A stretch of 64,000 nt of DNA. It comes from Rhodospirillaceae bacterium SYSU D60007 (GTDB lineage: Bacteria > Pseudomonadota > Alphaproteobacteria > Reyranellales > Reyranellaceae). The stretch lies in assembly GCA_003574685.1 (NCBI GenBank), contig QOCQ01000015.1:62001-126000 (forward strand). Direction: 5' to 3'. The notes under the pieces are model-generated. The model searched no databases. It was not told where the DNA came from and was given only the letters and a program-made list of their open reading frames with translations. Numbering within the stretch: position 1 is the first letter of the stretch; each line of letters begins with the position of its first letter. A program made the translations under genes and the position numbers. This document shows positions 1 to 8,530 of the stretch, one piece after another.

Positions 1-1385
1 AAGCGGGCCTGGATGCGTGCGGGATGGCGCTTGGTCGTGGCGGCCATGCTTTCCGGCCGGGTGTAGATGCAGGCCACCGGCCTTCCCAGCCGCCATGCCG
101 CCAGCGCTACCAGCGGCTGCACCGACAGATCCAGCTTGCCGCCGAAACCGCCGCCGCAGGCGGTGGGCACGATGCGCACCTGCTGCGGCTTCAGCCGCAT
201 CACGCTCGCAACCTCATCGCGGTCCATGTAGGGCGTCTGCGTCGTGACGTGGATTTCCAGCCGGTCGCCCACGCGCCGTGCCCAGCCCGCTTCCGGTTCG
301 ATGTAGGCATGCTCGACGAAGGGCGTCTCGACCGCGATTTCCGCGACAGCCTCCGCGTTTGCTAATGCCGCTTCAACATCACCGCAGCGCACCCCACCTT
401 CCATCAGCAGGTTGCCCGGCCTGTCGTCCTGCACCAGCGCCGCGCCTGGTGCGCGTGCCTCATCGACGCCAGTAATCGGCGGCAGCATGGTCCACACAAT
501 CGGGAGCACTTCGTCGGCGAGGCGCATCACGACCTCGCGGGTGCCGACCAGAGCCAGGACCGCTTCACCGCGATAGCGCACGATGCCATCCGCCAGCACG
601 GGCTGGTCCTTGATGTCGGGGTAGATCCCGAAGCCGTTGAAAGGCACGTCCCGTGCCGTGAGGATTTGCTCCAGCCCGGGATGGGCGCGACGCACCGCCT
701 CCAGATCGCCCAGCGCGAATCGGGCATGGGCGTGCGGCGAACGCACCACGCGCAGCCAAAGCGCGTCGTGCGGGATGGCATCGGCGCCATACGACTCCGT
801 GCCCGCGACCTTGGCAATGCCATCGACGCGGATCGCACGCGCACCGACGGCCTGCCCCACAGGTGGCGAATCCACACCGGCCGAGGTGGCGGCCGCCAGG
901 ACGGCATCGATGATCTTCTGGTAGCCGGTGCAACGGCAGAGCGTACCACCGATGGCGTCGAGCACTTCCGCGCGTGACGGACGTGCCGTCCGGCGCAGCA
1001 AGTCCGACGCCGACATCAGCATGCCGGGCGTGCAGATGCCGCACTGCGCCGCGCCGTGCGCCAGAAAAGCCTGCTGCAGTTTTGAGAGCGTACCGTCCTG
1101 CCTCAAGCCCTCGACGGTTTCGACGCTGCGGCCCTCCACCTGTCCCATCGGCGTAAGGCAAGCACACACCTGCCGGCCGTCGAGCAGAACGGTGCAGGCC
1201 CCGCAGTCGCCGGCATCGCAGCCGATTTTCGTGCCGGTGAGTCCCAGATCGTCGCGCAGCACCTGCGCCAGCCGCGTGAGCGGACTGGCCGCAACGGCGG
1301 CGGGTCGGCCGTTCACGATGAAGCGCACCGCGGCGTCTCCATCGATGGCCGCGTTCTGGCGGGCACCCGCATCAGGCGGTGTCAC
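1..1385 (-). CDS. Fused [2Fe-2S]/molybdopterin hydroxylase (xanthine dehydrogenase family), 3' end cut by window
   Basis: Reading on the minus strand from a GTG at 1385, about 461 codons lie in the window and the gene runs off position 1. Residues 20-80 form a plant-type ferredoxin domain (IGCDAGDCGACT, cysteines near 56, 61, 64, 76). Residues 110-160 carry the second cluster motifs CGICTPGM and CRCTGY. From about 185 a molybdopterin-binding domain begins (IRVDGIAKVAGTESYGAD, then CGGGFGGKLD near the cut end). Enzymes of this family hydroxylate N-heterocycles, purines or aldehydes using water and pass electrons through Fe-S to FAD. Small and large subunits are usually separate genes; here they are one chain. 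The start overlaps the FAD-subunit stop by 14 nt, so the two are translationally coupled. GTG 1385 was chosen because the frame is open from there and no ATG precedes the ferredoxin fold. Substrate is unknown. Confidence 0.9.
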   Translation of the reverse strand, partial: MTPPDAGARQNAAIDGDAAVRFIVNGRPAAVAASPLTRLAQVLRDDLGLTGTKIGCDAGDCGACTVLLDGRQVCACLTPMGQVEGRSVETVEGLRQDGTLSKLQQAFLAHGAAQCGICTPGMLMSASDLLRRTARPSRAEVLDAIGGTLCRCTGYQKIIDAVLAAATSAGVDSPPVGQAVGARAIRVDGIAKVAGTESYGADAIPHDALWLRVVRSPHAHARFALGDLEAVRRAHPGLEQILTARDVPFNGFGIYPDIKDQPVLADGIVRYRGEAVLALVGTREVVMRLADEVLPIVWTMLPPITGVDEARAPGAALVQDDRPGNLLMEGGVRCGDVEAALANAEAVAEIAVETPFVEHAYIEPEAGWARRVGDRLEIHVTTQTPYMDRDEVASVMRLKPQQVRIVPTACGGGFGGKLDLSVQPLVALAAWRLGRPVACIYTRPESMAATTKRHPARIQAR

Positions 1386-2235
1386 GGTGCGACTCCACGA
1401 GCCGTGCGGCGAGCTCTTGCAGCAGACGCCGCGTCAAGGTCATCGCGCCATCGCGGCGATACGCGGCGCTGGCCCGCACGTCGTCAATCGGCCGCAGCGC
1501 CGAAAAATGCTGCGGCTCGACCGCATCCTGCGAATCGGACAGGTACCGGCCCAGCAGCGCCTGCTCCAAGCCGGGCAGACGCTGGGCGACCTCCGAGCAG
1601 GCACCGATGGCAATGTGCGCGGCTACAATCCGCCCTGCCGTGTCGGCTTCGATCACGCCGGCAGCCATGGCGATTGAAATCACGAGATAACGCCGTGCAC
1701 CGAGCTTCAGGAAATGTGTGGCAGCACGTGCCGAGCGTTGCGGCACCAGGATCGCGCTCACCAGCTCATCCGGCCGCGCCGCGGTACGCCGGTTACCGCG
1801 GATAAAGTCGGCAATGGGCAGCATCCGGGTCCCGGCGGCGCTGCGCAGCTCAAGGCGGGCATCCAGCGCCATCAGCACAGGCACGCTGTCGGCCGCGGGC
1901 GAGGCGTTGCACAGATTGCCGGCGACAGTAGCGGCGTTCTGGATCTGGGCACCGCCCACCTCGCGTGCCGCCAGCTTCAGCCCGTCGAACAGCGGCGGCA
2001 GCGGTGCATCAAGGACATCGCGCCACGTCGTGGTCGCGCCAATCCGCCAGACATCGCCGTCCTGGTGAATGCCGCGCAACGCGCCGACGGCGGTGATGTC
2101 CACCACGTTCTCGTCGAGGGCGCGTCCGACTCGGGCGGGATAGAAATCCGTGCCGCCGGCCAGCACAACGAACCGGGAGTCCGCCAGCGCTGCGACGGCT
2201 TCCTCGATCGTGCGTGGCCGTAAATACAGGCCCAT
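1372..2235 (-). CDS. FAD-binding subunit of molybdenum hydroxylase (CoxM/XdhB-type)
   Basis: 287 aa. The N-terminal half is the PCMH-type FAD domain: LAGGTDFYP near residue 26 is the pyrophosphate loop and ATVAGNLCNASPAAD near 103 is the isoalloxazine-side motif. The C-terminal part matches the CO dehydrogenase flavoprotein C-terminal domain. It should take electrons from the Fe-S clusters of the fused partner and pass them to NAD or another acceptor. It is the first gene of a two-gene operon, and the fused subunit starts inside its 3' end. The ATG lies 13 nt downstream of a perfect palindrome, so initiation is probably under direct repressor control. Length is normal for the family. Confidence 0.92.
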   Translation of the reverse strand: MGLYLRPRTIEEAVAALADSRFVVLAGGTDFYPARVGRALDENVVDITAVGALRGIHQDGDVWRIGATTTWRDVLDAPLPPLFDGLKLAAREVGGAQIQNAATVAGNLCNASPAADSVPVLMALDARLELRSAAGTRMLPIADFIRGNRRTAARPDELVSAILVPQRSARAATHFLKLGARRYLVISIAMAAGVIEADTAGRIVAAHIAIGACSEVAQRLPGLEQALLGRYLSDSQDAVEPQHFSALRPIDDVRASAAYRRDGAMTLTRRLLQELAARLVESHRDTA

Positions 2236-2248
2236 GTGACGGCGTCCA

Positions 2249-2280
2249 TCCCATATCGTTCGCTTACGAACGATATGGGA
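2249..2280. promoter_or_regulatory. Perfect inverted repeat, probable MarR operator
   Basis: Arms TCCCATATCGTTCG (2249-2262) and its exact complement (2267-2280) surround a 4-nt centre CTTA. The element ends 13 nt before the FAD-subunit start and lies just downstream of the MarR gene. Such long, partly AT-rich palindromes between a MarR gene and a catabolic operon usually are the repressor site. No T-run follows on either side, so a terminator is less likely. Confidence 0.7.
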
Positions 2281-2305
2281 ATCTTAGGACGATCCGGCTG
2301 CGCTG

Positions 2306-2324
2306 AAAAGGCGGTTCCCGCCTT
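2306..2324 (-). terminator. Short hairpin at the end of the MarR gene
   Basis: On the minus strand AAGGCGG, loop GAA, CCGCCTT is followed by only two further T. The 7-bp stem overlaps the stop codon of the MarR gene. A weak intrinsic terminator or mRNA-end hairpin is plausible; the short T-run keeps confidence modest. Confidence 0.4.
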
Positions 2325-2827
2325 CAGGCGATGCGCGCCAGCAGGTTGACGAGCTGGCGCTGCTCCTCGGCAGAAAGCGGCTTCAGCGTCTCGGTCGTCA
2401 CGCGCGGCCCGGCCAGCATCAGGCGCTGCACGAGGCGCTCGCCTTCAAGCGTCAGCCGGAGCCGCGTGCGACGGGCATCGCCAGGATCGGCCCGCGCCGA
2501 GACAAGATTCCGGGCCTTCAGGCGACGGATCACGCCCTGGGTCGTTGCCTTGTCCATGCCCACGAGGCGGCCGAGATGGTTCTGCGACAGCTCGCCTTCC
2601 TCGTGCAGCTTCACGAGACTGGAGAACTGCGTCGGCGTGATGTTGGGATCGCCGATCTGTTCCTGGAAGATCGCGGACGCGCGCTGATGCGCGCGCCGGA
2701 GAAGGTATCCGATCTGCCGTTCGACGCGGTAACGCGCCTCGTCGAACTCCACCGGAGGATAAGGGGTACGCCGTTCGTTGCGAGATGACCGATGCGCGGC
2801 TGTGCCGCGATCCGTCTGGGTATCCAT
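2324..2827 (-). CDS. MarR-family transcriptional regulator
   Basis: 167 aa from ATG 2827, preceded by an AGGGGG ribosome site; the frame is open further upstream but that part has no family resemblance. After an N-terminal tail, residues 30-165 match MarR: an N-terminal dimerisation helix (YRVERQIGYLLRRAHQRAS), helix-turn-helix with recognition region LGRLVGMDKATTQGVIRRL, the wing ADPGDARRTRLRLT, and a C-terminal helix ending LVNLLARIA. MarR proteins are dimeric repressors released by small aromatic or heterocyclic ligands. It lies directly upstream of, and in the same direction as, the molybdenum hydroxylase operon with a perfect palindrome between them, so it very likely represses that operon. 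The inducer would be the hydroxylase substrate or a related compound; this is inference. Confidence 0.9.
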   Translation of the reverse strand: MDTQTDRGTAAHRSSRNERRTPYPPVEFDEARYRVERQIGYLLRRAHQRASAIFQEQIGDPNITPTQFSSLVKLHEEGELSQNHLGRLVGMDKATTQGVIRRLKARNLVSARADPGDARRTRLRLTLEGERLVQRLMLAGPRVTTETLKPLSAEEQRQLVNLLARIA

Positions 2828-3013
2828 GCCTCGCCCCCTGGCCATTCCCTGCGCAGTACATCCGCGCTTGTGGTTGGCGCAATCAGAACGCGCGAAAGCG
2901 ATCCGATCAAGTGCGATCATTGCCAGACGGTTCAGGATGCGCGCTGCAAAGACTCCATCATGGACCGATGTCAAGTGGCATCAGTGCGACCAAAAAGCCT
3001 GTCCTGCGGTGAT

Positions 3014-3568
3014 TCACATGGATGCATTCCACGCGGTTGCCGGCGCGGCAGTGACACGCTTGTTCATGAAGGCGCGGATACCCCAGACCACGAGAAGGCC
3101 GGCGCCCAGCGTCAAAACAAATGCGATGCCAACGGTAAGCCAGTCGATGTGGCTTTCGCTTTCGAAGCGCGACTTAAGGCCGTTGATCCCCGGATTCGTG
3201 CGATCGTGCACGACCGCAACCGTGGCGCCGCCGCGAATGGTGCCGGGACGATTCGGATCGGTCAGTGCCGCGTACTCGGCGGCGGTCGCGGTATCACTCC
3301 CGTCGAAACGACGCATCTGCCGATCCCAGAACGCATAACGGATGGTGTAGGTCGTGGTCGATCCGCCCCGCCGTCTCTTTTGCGTCGAACTGCTGGCCCA
3401 GGTCGGCGTCGCCGCAACATGAACACCCTGCCCGAGCATCTGGCTTGCCGCGGCCGCTTCTGCAGCCTCGTCCGCATACAGCGCGCCACCGGCGCCAAGA
3501 GCGACAATCACGGAGAGGACGACACCAATCCACCCCACCACTGACACCGTGCTGCGCCTGAACGTCAT
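3014..3568 (-). CDS. DUF3592-like membrane protein
   Basis: 184 aa from ATG 3568, chosen because GGAGGATGGG sits immediately upstream. A hydrophobic segment at residues 8-30 and a second near 150-172 (TVGIAFVLTLGAGLLVVWGI) flank a soluble middle with a beta-rich pattern (STTTYTIRYAFWDRQMRRF, then GGATVAVVHDRTNPGINGLK). This two-TM layout with a domain ending VxVxYDPxNP is typical of DUF3592, whose function is unknown. The next-but-one gene (3797-4342) has the same architecture, so the two look like diverged paralogs. Confidence 0.72.
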   Translation of the reverse strand: MTFRRSTVSVVGWIGVVLSVIVALGAGGALYADEAAEAAAASQMLGQGVHVAATPTWASSSTQKRRRGGSTTTYTIRYAFWDRQMRRFDGSDTATAAEYAALTDPNRPGTIRGGATVAVVHDRTNPGINGLKSRFESESHIDWLTVGIAFVLTLGAGLLVVWGIRAFMNKRVTAAPATAWNASM

Positions 3569-3645
3569 CCCATCCTCCACCTGCAATCGGCGACGGGACA
3601 AACACACAGGATCGCACTTCATTCCGGCGCAGTCTCATGGAGTCG

Positions 3646-3732
3646 CCTTCATGGTGAGCTTGTCGAACCATGAAGGCATCGCACCGCCGGCAGCGAGGGT
3701 CGCTTCATGGTTCGACAAGCTCACCATGAAGC
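3646..3732. repeat. Dispersed palindromic repeat, family A, copy 1
   Basis: Two inverted arms, CTTCATGGTGAGCTTGTCGA and its complement, enclose about 30 nt that include GGCAGCGAGGGTCGC. Copies lie at 32291-32376 and 41343-41426. Copy 3 shares the loop (GGCAACGAGGGCCGC) and the right flank GCGGTTCTC. Each copy is intergenic at a gene 3' end. These look like REP-type elements able to form a long hairpin. No transposase is nearby. Confidence 0.85.
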
Positions 3733-3796
3733 GGTTCTCCGACATAAGACGTTGCCGGGTGGAGCCAGCCGGGCAATCAGATTCCCGAACGCGACG

Positions 3797-4342
3797 CTAG
3801 TCGGGCCTGAAGCGGCGTTCCATCATCGTGCCGACGCCAATGACGATGGCGGCGACGATAACCGCCGTGCCGAGGCCGGCCATGAAGCCCCAGGAACCTT
3901 CCGGTACACGCGCCATGTCGTAGCGCAGCTTGAGGCCATTCCGGCCAGGATCGGCCGGCAGGTACATGACCTCGACGCGCGCATCGGGCTTGATGCCGCT
4001 GGACGCGGCAGGATCGCGCATGGCCTCGAAGCTGTTGCGCGCTGCGCTGTTGGGTGCGACCGAGATCGAATCACGGCCCGTGACGCTGCGTCCGGCGGCA
4101 TCCGCAAAGCGATAGGCGATCTCGTAGTGGTATGTCCGCCGCTGCCAGCCGAGGCTGCCGTCGATCGACAGCGGCACGGCCTCGACGACCCTGCCTTCGC
4201 TGCGCATGCGCTCCAGCGCAGCGGTACGATTGACGAAGAGCCAGTGCGAGAGCCCCCACACCGCCGGCCACGAAACCAGCGCCACGAGAAAGCCGGCGCG
4301 TGTGAACAGCCTGATGGTGCGCCGGGTGAAAGTCAGCGCCAT
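3797..4342 (-). CDS. DUF3592-like membrane protein
   Basis: 181 aa. A TM helix at about residues 13-35 (AGFLVALVSWPAVWGLSHWL) and another near 150-172 (MAGLGTAVIVAAIVIGVGTM) frame a soluble domain with WQRRTYHYEIAYRFADAAG and ARVEVMYLPADPGRNGLKL, the DUF3592 pattern. Same layout and strand as the protein at 3014-3568, from which it is separated by a palindromic repeat. It also sits 15 nt downstream of the CoA transferase gene, so it may be read from that transcript. No function can be assigned. Confidence 0.7.
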   Translation of the reverse strand: MALTFTRRTIRLFTRAGFLVALVSWPAVWGLSHWLFVNRTAALERMRSEGRVVEAVPLSIDGSLGWQRRTYHYEIAYRFADAAGRSVTGRDSISVAPNSAARNSFEAMRDPAASSGIKPDARVEVMYLPADPGRNGLKLRYDMARVPEGSWGFMAGLGTAVIVAAIVIGVGTMMERRFRPD

Positions 4343-4357
4343 CGCATTTGAAACCGG

Positions 4358-5515
4358 TCAGGCCTGCGGTCCGACGACTCCCGCCCTGGTCAGTTCCGCG
4401 ATCTCGCCGGCAGAGAAGCCGTGCTCGGCCAGCACCTCCGCAGTGTGGCTGCCGCGCTTCGGCGCGGGGCCGGCCACCGCCTCCCGGGTGCGGCTGAAGC
4501 GCGGTGCAGGCGCAGGCTGCATGAATCCGCCGACATCGACATAGGCATTGCGTGCCTTGGCCGCGGGATGGTGCGGCGCCTCGCTCATGGTCAGCACCGG
4601 CGCAAAGCAGACATCGCTGCCTTCCATGATGGCGCACCACTCATCGCGGGTCTTCGTTTTGAAGATCGTCTCCATGCGCTTCTTCATGTCGGGCCACGCC
4701 TTGCGGTCATGCTGCGCCGGCAGCTCCTGCCCTTTCAGACCGGTCTTCTCGACCAGCAACTCGTAGAATTGTGGCTCGATCGAGCCGATCGATACGTACT
4801 TGCCGTCCTTCGTCTCGTACGTGTCGTAGAAGTGCGCGCCGCCATCCAGCATGTTGCTCTCGCGCTCCTTGTCGTTCCACAGCCCGGCGCCATTCATGCC
4901 GAAGAGCGCACCCAGCAGCAGCGCCGCGCCGTCGACCATGGCGGCGTCGACGACCTGGCCCTTCCCCGACTTCTGCGCTTCGAGCAAACCGCAGACCATG
5001 CCGAAGGCCAGCAGCATGCCGCCGCCGCCGAAATCGCCCACCAGATTGAGCGGCGGCACGGGCTTCTGGCCCTTCCGGCCGATGGCGTGCAGCGCGCCGG
5101 TGAGTGCGATGTAGTTCTGGTCGTGGCCGGCCGCCCTGGCGAGCGGCCCGTCCTGGCCCCAGCCGGTCATCCGGCAATAAACGAGCTTCGGGTTGCGCTT
5201 CAGGCAGGGCTCGGGGCCGATACCGAGACGCTCGGCAACGCCGGGCCGGAACGGCTCCATGATGCCGTCGGCTTTCGCACACAGCCGCAGCACGACTTCC
5301 GCGCCCTCCGGTTTCTGCAGGTCGACGGAAATCGACCGCCGGCTGCGTCCGTGCACGTTGAACTTCGGGTCGGCGAAGCGGTCCATGACGTGCGTTTTCG
5401 TCCGGTCGATTCGAATGACGTTGGCGCCCATGTCGCCCAGCATCATGGCTGCCATCGGCCCCGGGCCGATGCCGGCAACTTCGATTAGCGTGTAGCCTGT
5501 CAGCGGTCCGGACAT
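4358..5515 (-). CDS. CoA transferase family III, alpha-methylacyl-CoA racemase type
   Basis: 385 aa, full length. N-terminal LIEVAGIGPGPMAAMMLGDMG is the standard class III opening. GHDQNYIALTG (about residue 130) and GDFGGGGMLLAFG (about 160) hold the His and Asp positions used for proton exchange in AMACR-type racemases. HFYDTYETKDGKYVSIGSIE near 230 is also typical. AMACR-like enzymes epimerise 2-methyl-branched acyl-CoA thioesters so they can enter beta-oxidation; other members transfer CoA between acids. The GHD-NY and GDFGGGG pair makes racemase the better guess. It is transcribed as a single gene or with the DUF3592 gene behind it. Confidence 0.88.
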   Translation of the reverse strand: MSGPLTGYTLIEVAGIGPGPMAAMMLGDMGANVIRIDRTKTHVMDRFADPKFNVHGRSRRSISVDLQKPEGAEVVLRLCAKADGIMEPFRPGVAERLGIGPEPCLKRNPKLVYCRMTGWGQDGPLARAAGHDQNYIALTGALHAIGRKGQKPVPPLNLVGDFGGGGMLLAFGMVCGLLEAQKSGKGQVVDAAMVDGAALLLGALFGMNGAGLWNDKERESNMLDGGAHFYDTYETKDGKYVSIGSIEPQFYELLVEKTGLKGQELPAQHDRKAWPDMKKRMETIFKTKTRDEWCAIMEGSDVCFAPVLTMSEAPHHPAAKARNAYVDVGGFMQPAPAPRFSRTREAVAGPAPKRGSHTAEVLAEHGFSAGEIAELTRAGVVGPQA

Positions 5516-5685
5516 GGTCGATATCCTCGCAATGCCTGTCGCAATGAAGCCGCGATGTTAGCCCAAGCTGCGTACTTGGAAAGGCCGCACCGCCGTCAAA
5601 CGTGGTGATGCTTCCACCCGGCGGAACGGCAGTCTACAGTCCGCCCGCCTCCTCCTTTACCCCGTTGCGCCGAGGTTCGCCGCGC

Positions 5686-7458
5686 ATGTCGTTTGTTGTG
5701 AGCTGCATTCGCTTGTCCTGTTGTGCCGGCGCCCTCATGACGGCGCTGCTTGCCGCACCGGCCTTGTCCCAGCAGAAGCCCGCGGCACCCAAGGGCACAG
5801 CGGCTGCCGGTGCCGCACCGGCGCCGGCCGGGCCGGCCCGCATACCGGCATCGTTCGTGCCGCAAATCCTCGTGCCCGGCTCGCATTTCCACGGCGTGCA
5901 TGGACTTGCCTTCAACAAGGACGACCAGCTGTTCGCGGGCAGCGTGGTGGGCCAGGCGATCTATCGCGTCAACGTCGATGGCGGCGATGTCGAGATCGCG
6001 GTCGATGCGCCCAACGGCATGGCCGACGACATTGCCTTCGCCCCGGATGGTACCATGGCGTGGACGGCGTTCCTGACCGGCACGATCTACGTGCAGCGCC
6101 CCGGGCAGAAGGAAGCGCGGATCATCGCCACCGGCCTGCCGGGCATCAATTCGCTGGCCTTCAAGACCGAGAAGGACAAGGAACCGCGGCTGTTCGCCAC
6201 CCAGGTTTTTCTCGGCGACGCCCTGTGGGAGATCGACCTCAAGGAGCTGAAGAACATCGAGCGGCCTGACTTCAAGCCGGTCAACTACGGCGACGGGCAG
6301 CGCCGGCCGATCATGAGCGGGATCGGCGGTCTGAACGGCTTCGACTTCGGCCCGGACGGACAGCTCTATGGTCCCTTGTGGTTCCGCGGGCAGGTGGTGC
6401 GCATCGACGTGGACCGCGCGACGATGACCGTGGTGGCCGACGGGTTCAAAACACCGGCTGCCGTCAATTTCGATCGCCGCGGCAATCTCTATGTCGTGGA
6501 CACCGCCCTGGGCCAACTCTGGCAGGTCAATGCCGCGAGCGGCGACAAGTCGCTGGTGGCGACGCTGAAGCCGGGCCTCGACAATCTTGCGATCGACGGG
6601 CGCGACCGGGTCTTCGTCACCAGCATGGTCGACAACGGCATCTACCTGATCGATACCGCGACCGGCTCATGGCGCACGATCATCGAGGGACGCCTCGCGA
6701 TTCCCGGTGATGTCGCCGTCCACAGCGAGGGCGAGCGGGAGACTCTCCATCTCGCCGACATCTTCTCATACCGCACCGTGGATGGTGCGACCGGTACGGT
6801 CACTACCAGGCTGCGCATGCAGGGAGACGCGCTGGAGTATCCGCTGGGCGCGTCGGTCAACGACAAGCACGTGATCCTCACGAGCTGGTTCACGAACAGC
6901 GTGCAGCGGATTGATCGGCATACCGGCAAGAGCATCCAGATCCTGCACGAGTTCACGGCGCCGATGGATGCTGTCGAAACGCCCAAAGGCGAGCTGTTCG
7001 TGCTGGAGGCCGGCGGCAACCTCGTCAAGGTCACTGGTGCAGAGGGCAAGGAACGCACGGTGATCGCCAAGGACCTCGCCGCGCCGACCGCGATGGCGGA
7101 GGGGCCCGGCAATGTCGTCTATGTCAGCGAAACCGGCACCGGAACCATCGTGCGCATCGACCTGGGCACGGGCGCACGCACGCTGGTGGCCGACAATCTC
7201 AAGGGGCCCGAAGGCATTGCCATGGGCCCCGACGGCCGCCTCTACGTCGCCGAAGTGGGCACCGAGACGGTGCTGGCGATCGACCCGAAGGATGGCACGC
7301 GCACCGAAGTGGCGCGCAATATCCGGATGGGGTTGCGCCCGACCCCAGGACTGCCGCCGGCCTATGTCGTGACCGGCGTGGCCGTCGGCCGATCGGGCGC
7401 GGTCTACGTGACATCCGACAAGCGCAACGCCATCTACAAGCTGATCCCGCAATACTAG
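5686..7458 (+). CDS. Secreted NHL/SMP-30-type beta-propeller protein
   Basis: 590 aa from ATG 5686, with GAGG 10 nt upstream; an in-frame start at 5602 adds sequence without a leader. Residues 1-30 are a signal peptide ending LLAAPALSQ, followed by a Pro/Ala linker. The rest is built of repeated blades of the form GLAFNKDDQLFAGSV, DIAFAPDGTMAWTAF, GFDFGPDGQLYGPLW, GIAMGPDGRLYVAEVG, about ten or more, enough for one large or two small propellers. Such proteins may be periplasmic lactonases, quinoprotein-like carriers or binding scaffolds. The MBL hydrolase follows 28 nt downstream, so the two are probably co-transcribed. Specific activity cannot be inferred. Confidence 0.8.
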   Translation: MSFVVSCIRLSCCAGALMTALLAAPALSQQKPAAPKGTAAAGAAPAPAGPARIPASFVPQILVPGSHFHGVHGLAFNKDDQLFAGSVVGQAIYRVNVDGGDVEIAVDAPNGMADDIAFAPDGTMAWTAFLTGTIYVQRPGQKEARIIATGLPGINSLAFKTEKDKEPRLFATQVFLGDALWEIDLKELKNIERPDFKPVNYGDGQRRPIMSGIGGLNGFDFGPDGQLYGPLWFRGQVVRIDVDRATMTVVADGFKTPAAVNFDRRGNLYVVDTALGQLWQVNAASGDKSLVATLKPGLDNLAIDGRDRVFVTSMVDNGIYLIDTATGSWRTIIEGRLAIPGDVAVHSEGERETLHLADIFSYRTVDGATGTVTTRLRMQGDALEYPLGASVNDKHVILTSWFTNSVQRIDRHTGKSIQILHEFTAPMDAVETPKGELFVLEAGGNLVKVTGAEGKERTVIAKDLAAPTAMAEGPGNVVYVSETGTGTIVRIDLGTGARTLVADNLKGPEGIAMGPDGRLYVAEVGTETVLAIDPKDGTRTEVARNIRMGLRPTPGLPPAYVVTGVAVGRSGAVYVTSDKRNAIYKLIPQY

Positions 7459-7486
7459 GCGCAGACCCCTTCATTTCGAGCACGGC

Positions 7487-8377
7487 ATGGCGATCCCCTT
7501 CATCAAGGAACTTGATTTCCAGTACGGCGAACCGCGCAGCGTGACGCCCAATGTGCGCCGGGTGGTGGCGCGCAACCCCAGCGCCTTCACCTTCAAGGGC
7601 ACCGGCACCTACGTCATCGGCCACGGCCATGTCGCCATCGTCGATCCCGGTCCCGCGATCCAGGAGCACGTGGACGCGGTGCTCAACGCCATCCGCGGCG
7701 AGACGGTGACGCACATCCTGGTGACGCACACCCATGTCGATCATTCGCCGGCCACGCCCGCGCTGAAAGCCGCGACCGGTGCGCCGGTCTATGCCTTCGG
7801 CCCGCATCCCAAACCGCCGGAGGGTGTCATCACCGAGCAGGGCGGCGATCATGATTTCGCGCCCGATATTACGCTGCGCGACGGCGAGGTGGTGAACGGC
7901 AAGGGCTGGACGGTCGAAGCGATACACACGCCCGGCCATATCTCCAACCATCTCTGTTTCGCGTTACGCGAGGACAACGTGCTGCTGAGCGGCGATCACG
8001 TGATGGGCTGGTCGACGGCCGTGATCTCGCCGCCGGATGGCAACATGCGCAGCTATTTCGATTCTTTGCGCAAGCTGCTGCCGCGCGAGGAGAGTCTTTA
8101 TATCCCGACGCACGGCGCCGAGATCCGCGATCCGCGACCTTTCGTGCAGGCCTATATCGACCATCGCCTCGAGCGCGAGCGCCAGATCCTGGCCTGCCTG
8201 CGCGACGGGCTGGACACCGTACCGGCCATGGTTCAGCGCATGTACAAGGACGTGCCCGCCATCCTGCATCCGGCGGCGGGCCGCTCGGTGCTGGCGCATC
8301 TCATCCAGTTTGTCGCCGAAGGCCGCGTCCACTGCGACGGCCCGCCCACCGTCGAGGCGCGGTTCAAGGCGGCGTAA
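7487..8377 (+). CDS. MBL-fold metallo-hydrolase (LACTB2-like)
   Basis: 296 aa. The metal motif THTHVDHSP at about residue 84 gives HxHxDH; later ligands are the His in HTPGHISNH (about 146) and Asp in LLSGDHVMGW (about 168), then PTHGAEI near 207. The C-terminal 80 residues (RQILACLRDGLDTVPAMVQRMY onward) look like the winged-helix domain of LACTB2/glyoxalase II-like hydrolases. Cytoplasmic, with no signal. It should bind two metal ions and hydrolyse a thioester, ester or nucleic-acid bond; the substrate is not evident. It follows the propeller gene by 28 nt. Confidence 0.88.
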   Translation: MAIPFIKELDFQYGEPRSVTPNVRRVVARNPSAFTFKGTGTYVIGHGHVAIVDPGPAIQEHVDAVLNAIRGETVTHILVTHTHVDHSPATPALKAATGAPVYAFGPHPKPPEGVITEQGGDHDFAPDITLRDGEVVNGKGWTVEAIHTPGHISNHLCFALREDNVLLSGDHVMGWSTAVISPPDGNMRSYFDSLRKLLPREESLYIPTHGAEIRDPRPFVQAYIDHRLERERQILACLRDGLDTVPAMVQRMYKDVPAILHPAAGRSVLAHLIQFVAEGRVHCDGPPTVEARFKAA

Positions 8378-8394
8378 AGCAGTGATCCAAAAAA

Positions 8395-8514
8395 CCTTCC
8401 CCCGGAGGGGGAAGGTGCCCGAAGGGCGGAAGGGGGATCGTGCAACAGGCACCGCGCTTGTTGAGACATCCCCCTTCCGGCGCTGGCGCGCCACCTTCCC
8501 CCTCCGGGGGAAGG
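8395..8514. repeat. Dispersed palindromic repeat pair, family B, copy 1
   Basis: Two units in inverted orientation. The left is CCTTCCCCCGGAGGGGGAAG followed by GTGCCCGAAGGGCGGAAGGG. The right is the complement, with GGCGCTGGCGCGCC in place of the CCCGAAGGG hairpin. Each unit contains its own small palindromes, so the whole can fold as a cruciform. It sits between the convergent MBL and glycosyltransferase genes. Other copies: 23538-23676, 26869-26988 and a variant at 52497-52772. Confidence 0.88.
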
Positions 8515-8530
8515 CCGAAGACTGCTTGCG

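Noticed and set aside
7941-8377. Frameshifted second hydrolase domain
   Set aside because: The MBL gene is continuous in one frame with a normal C-terminal winged-helix domain.
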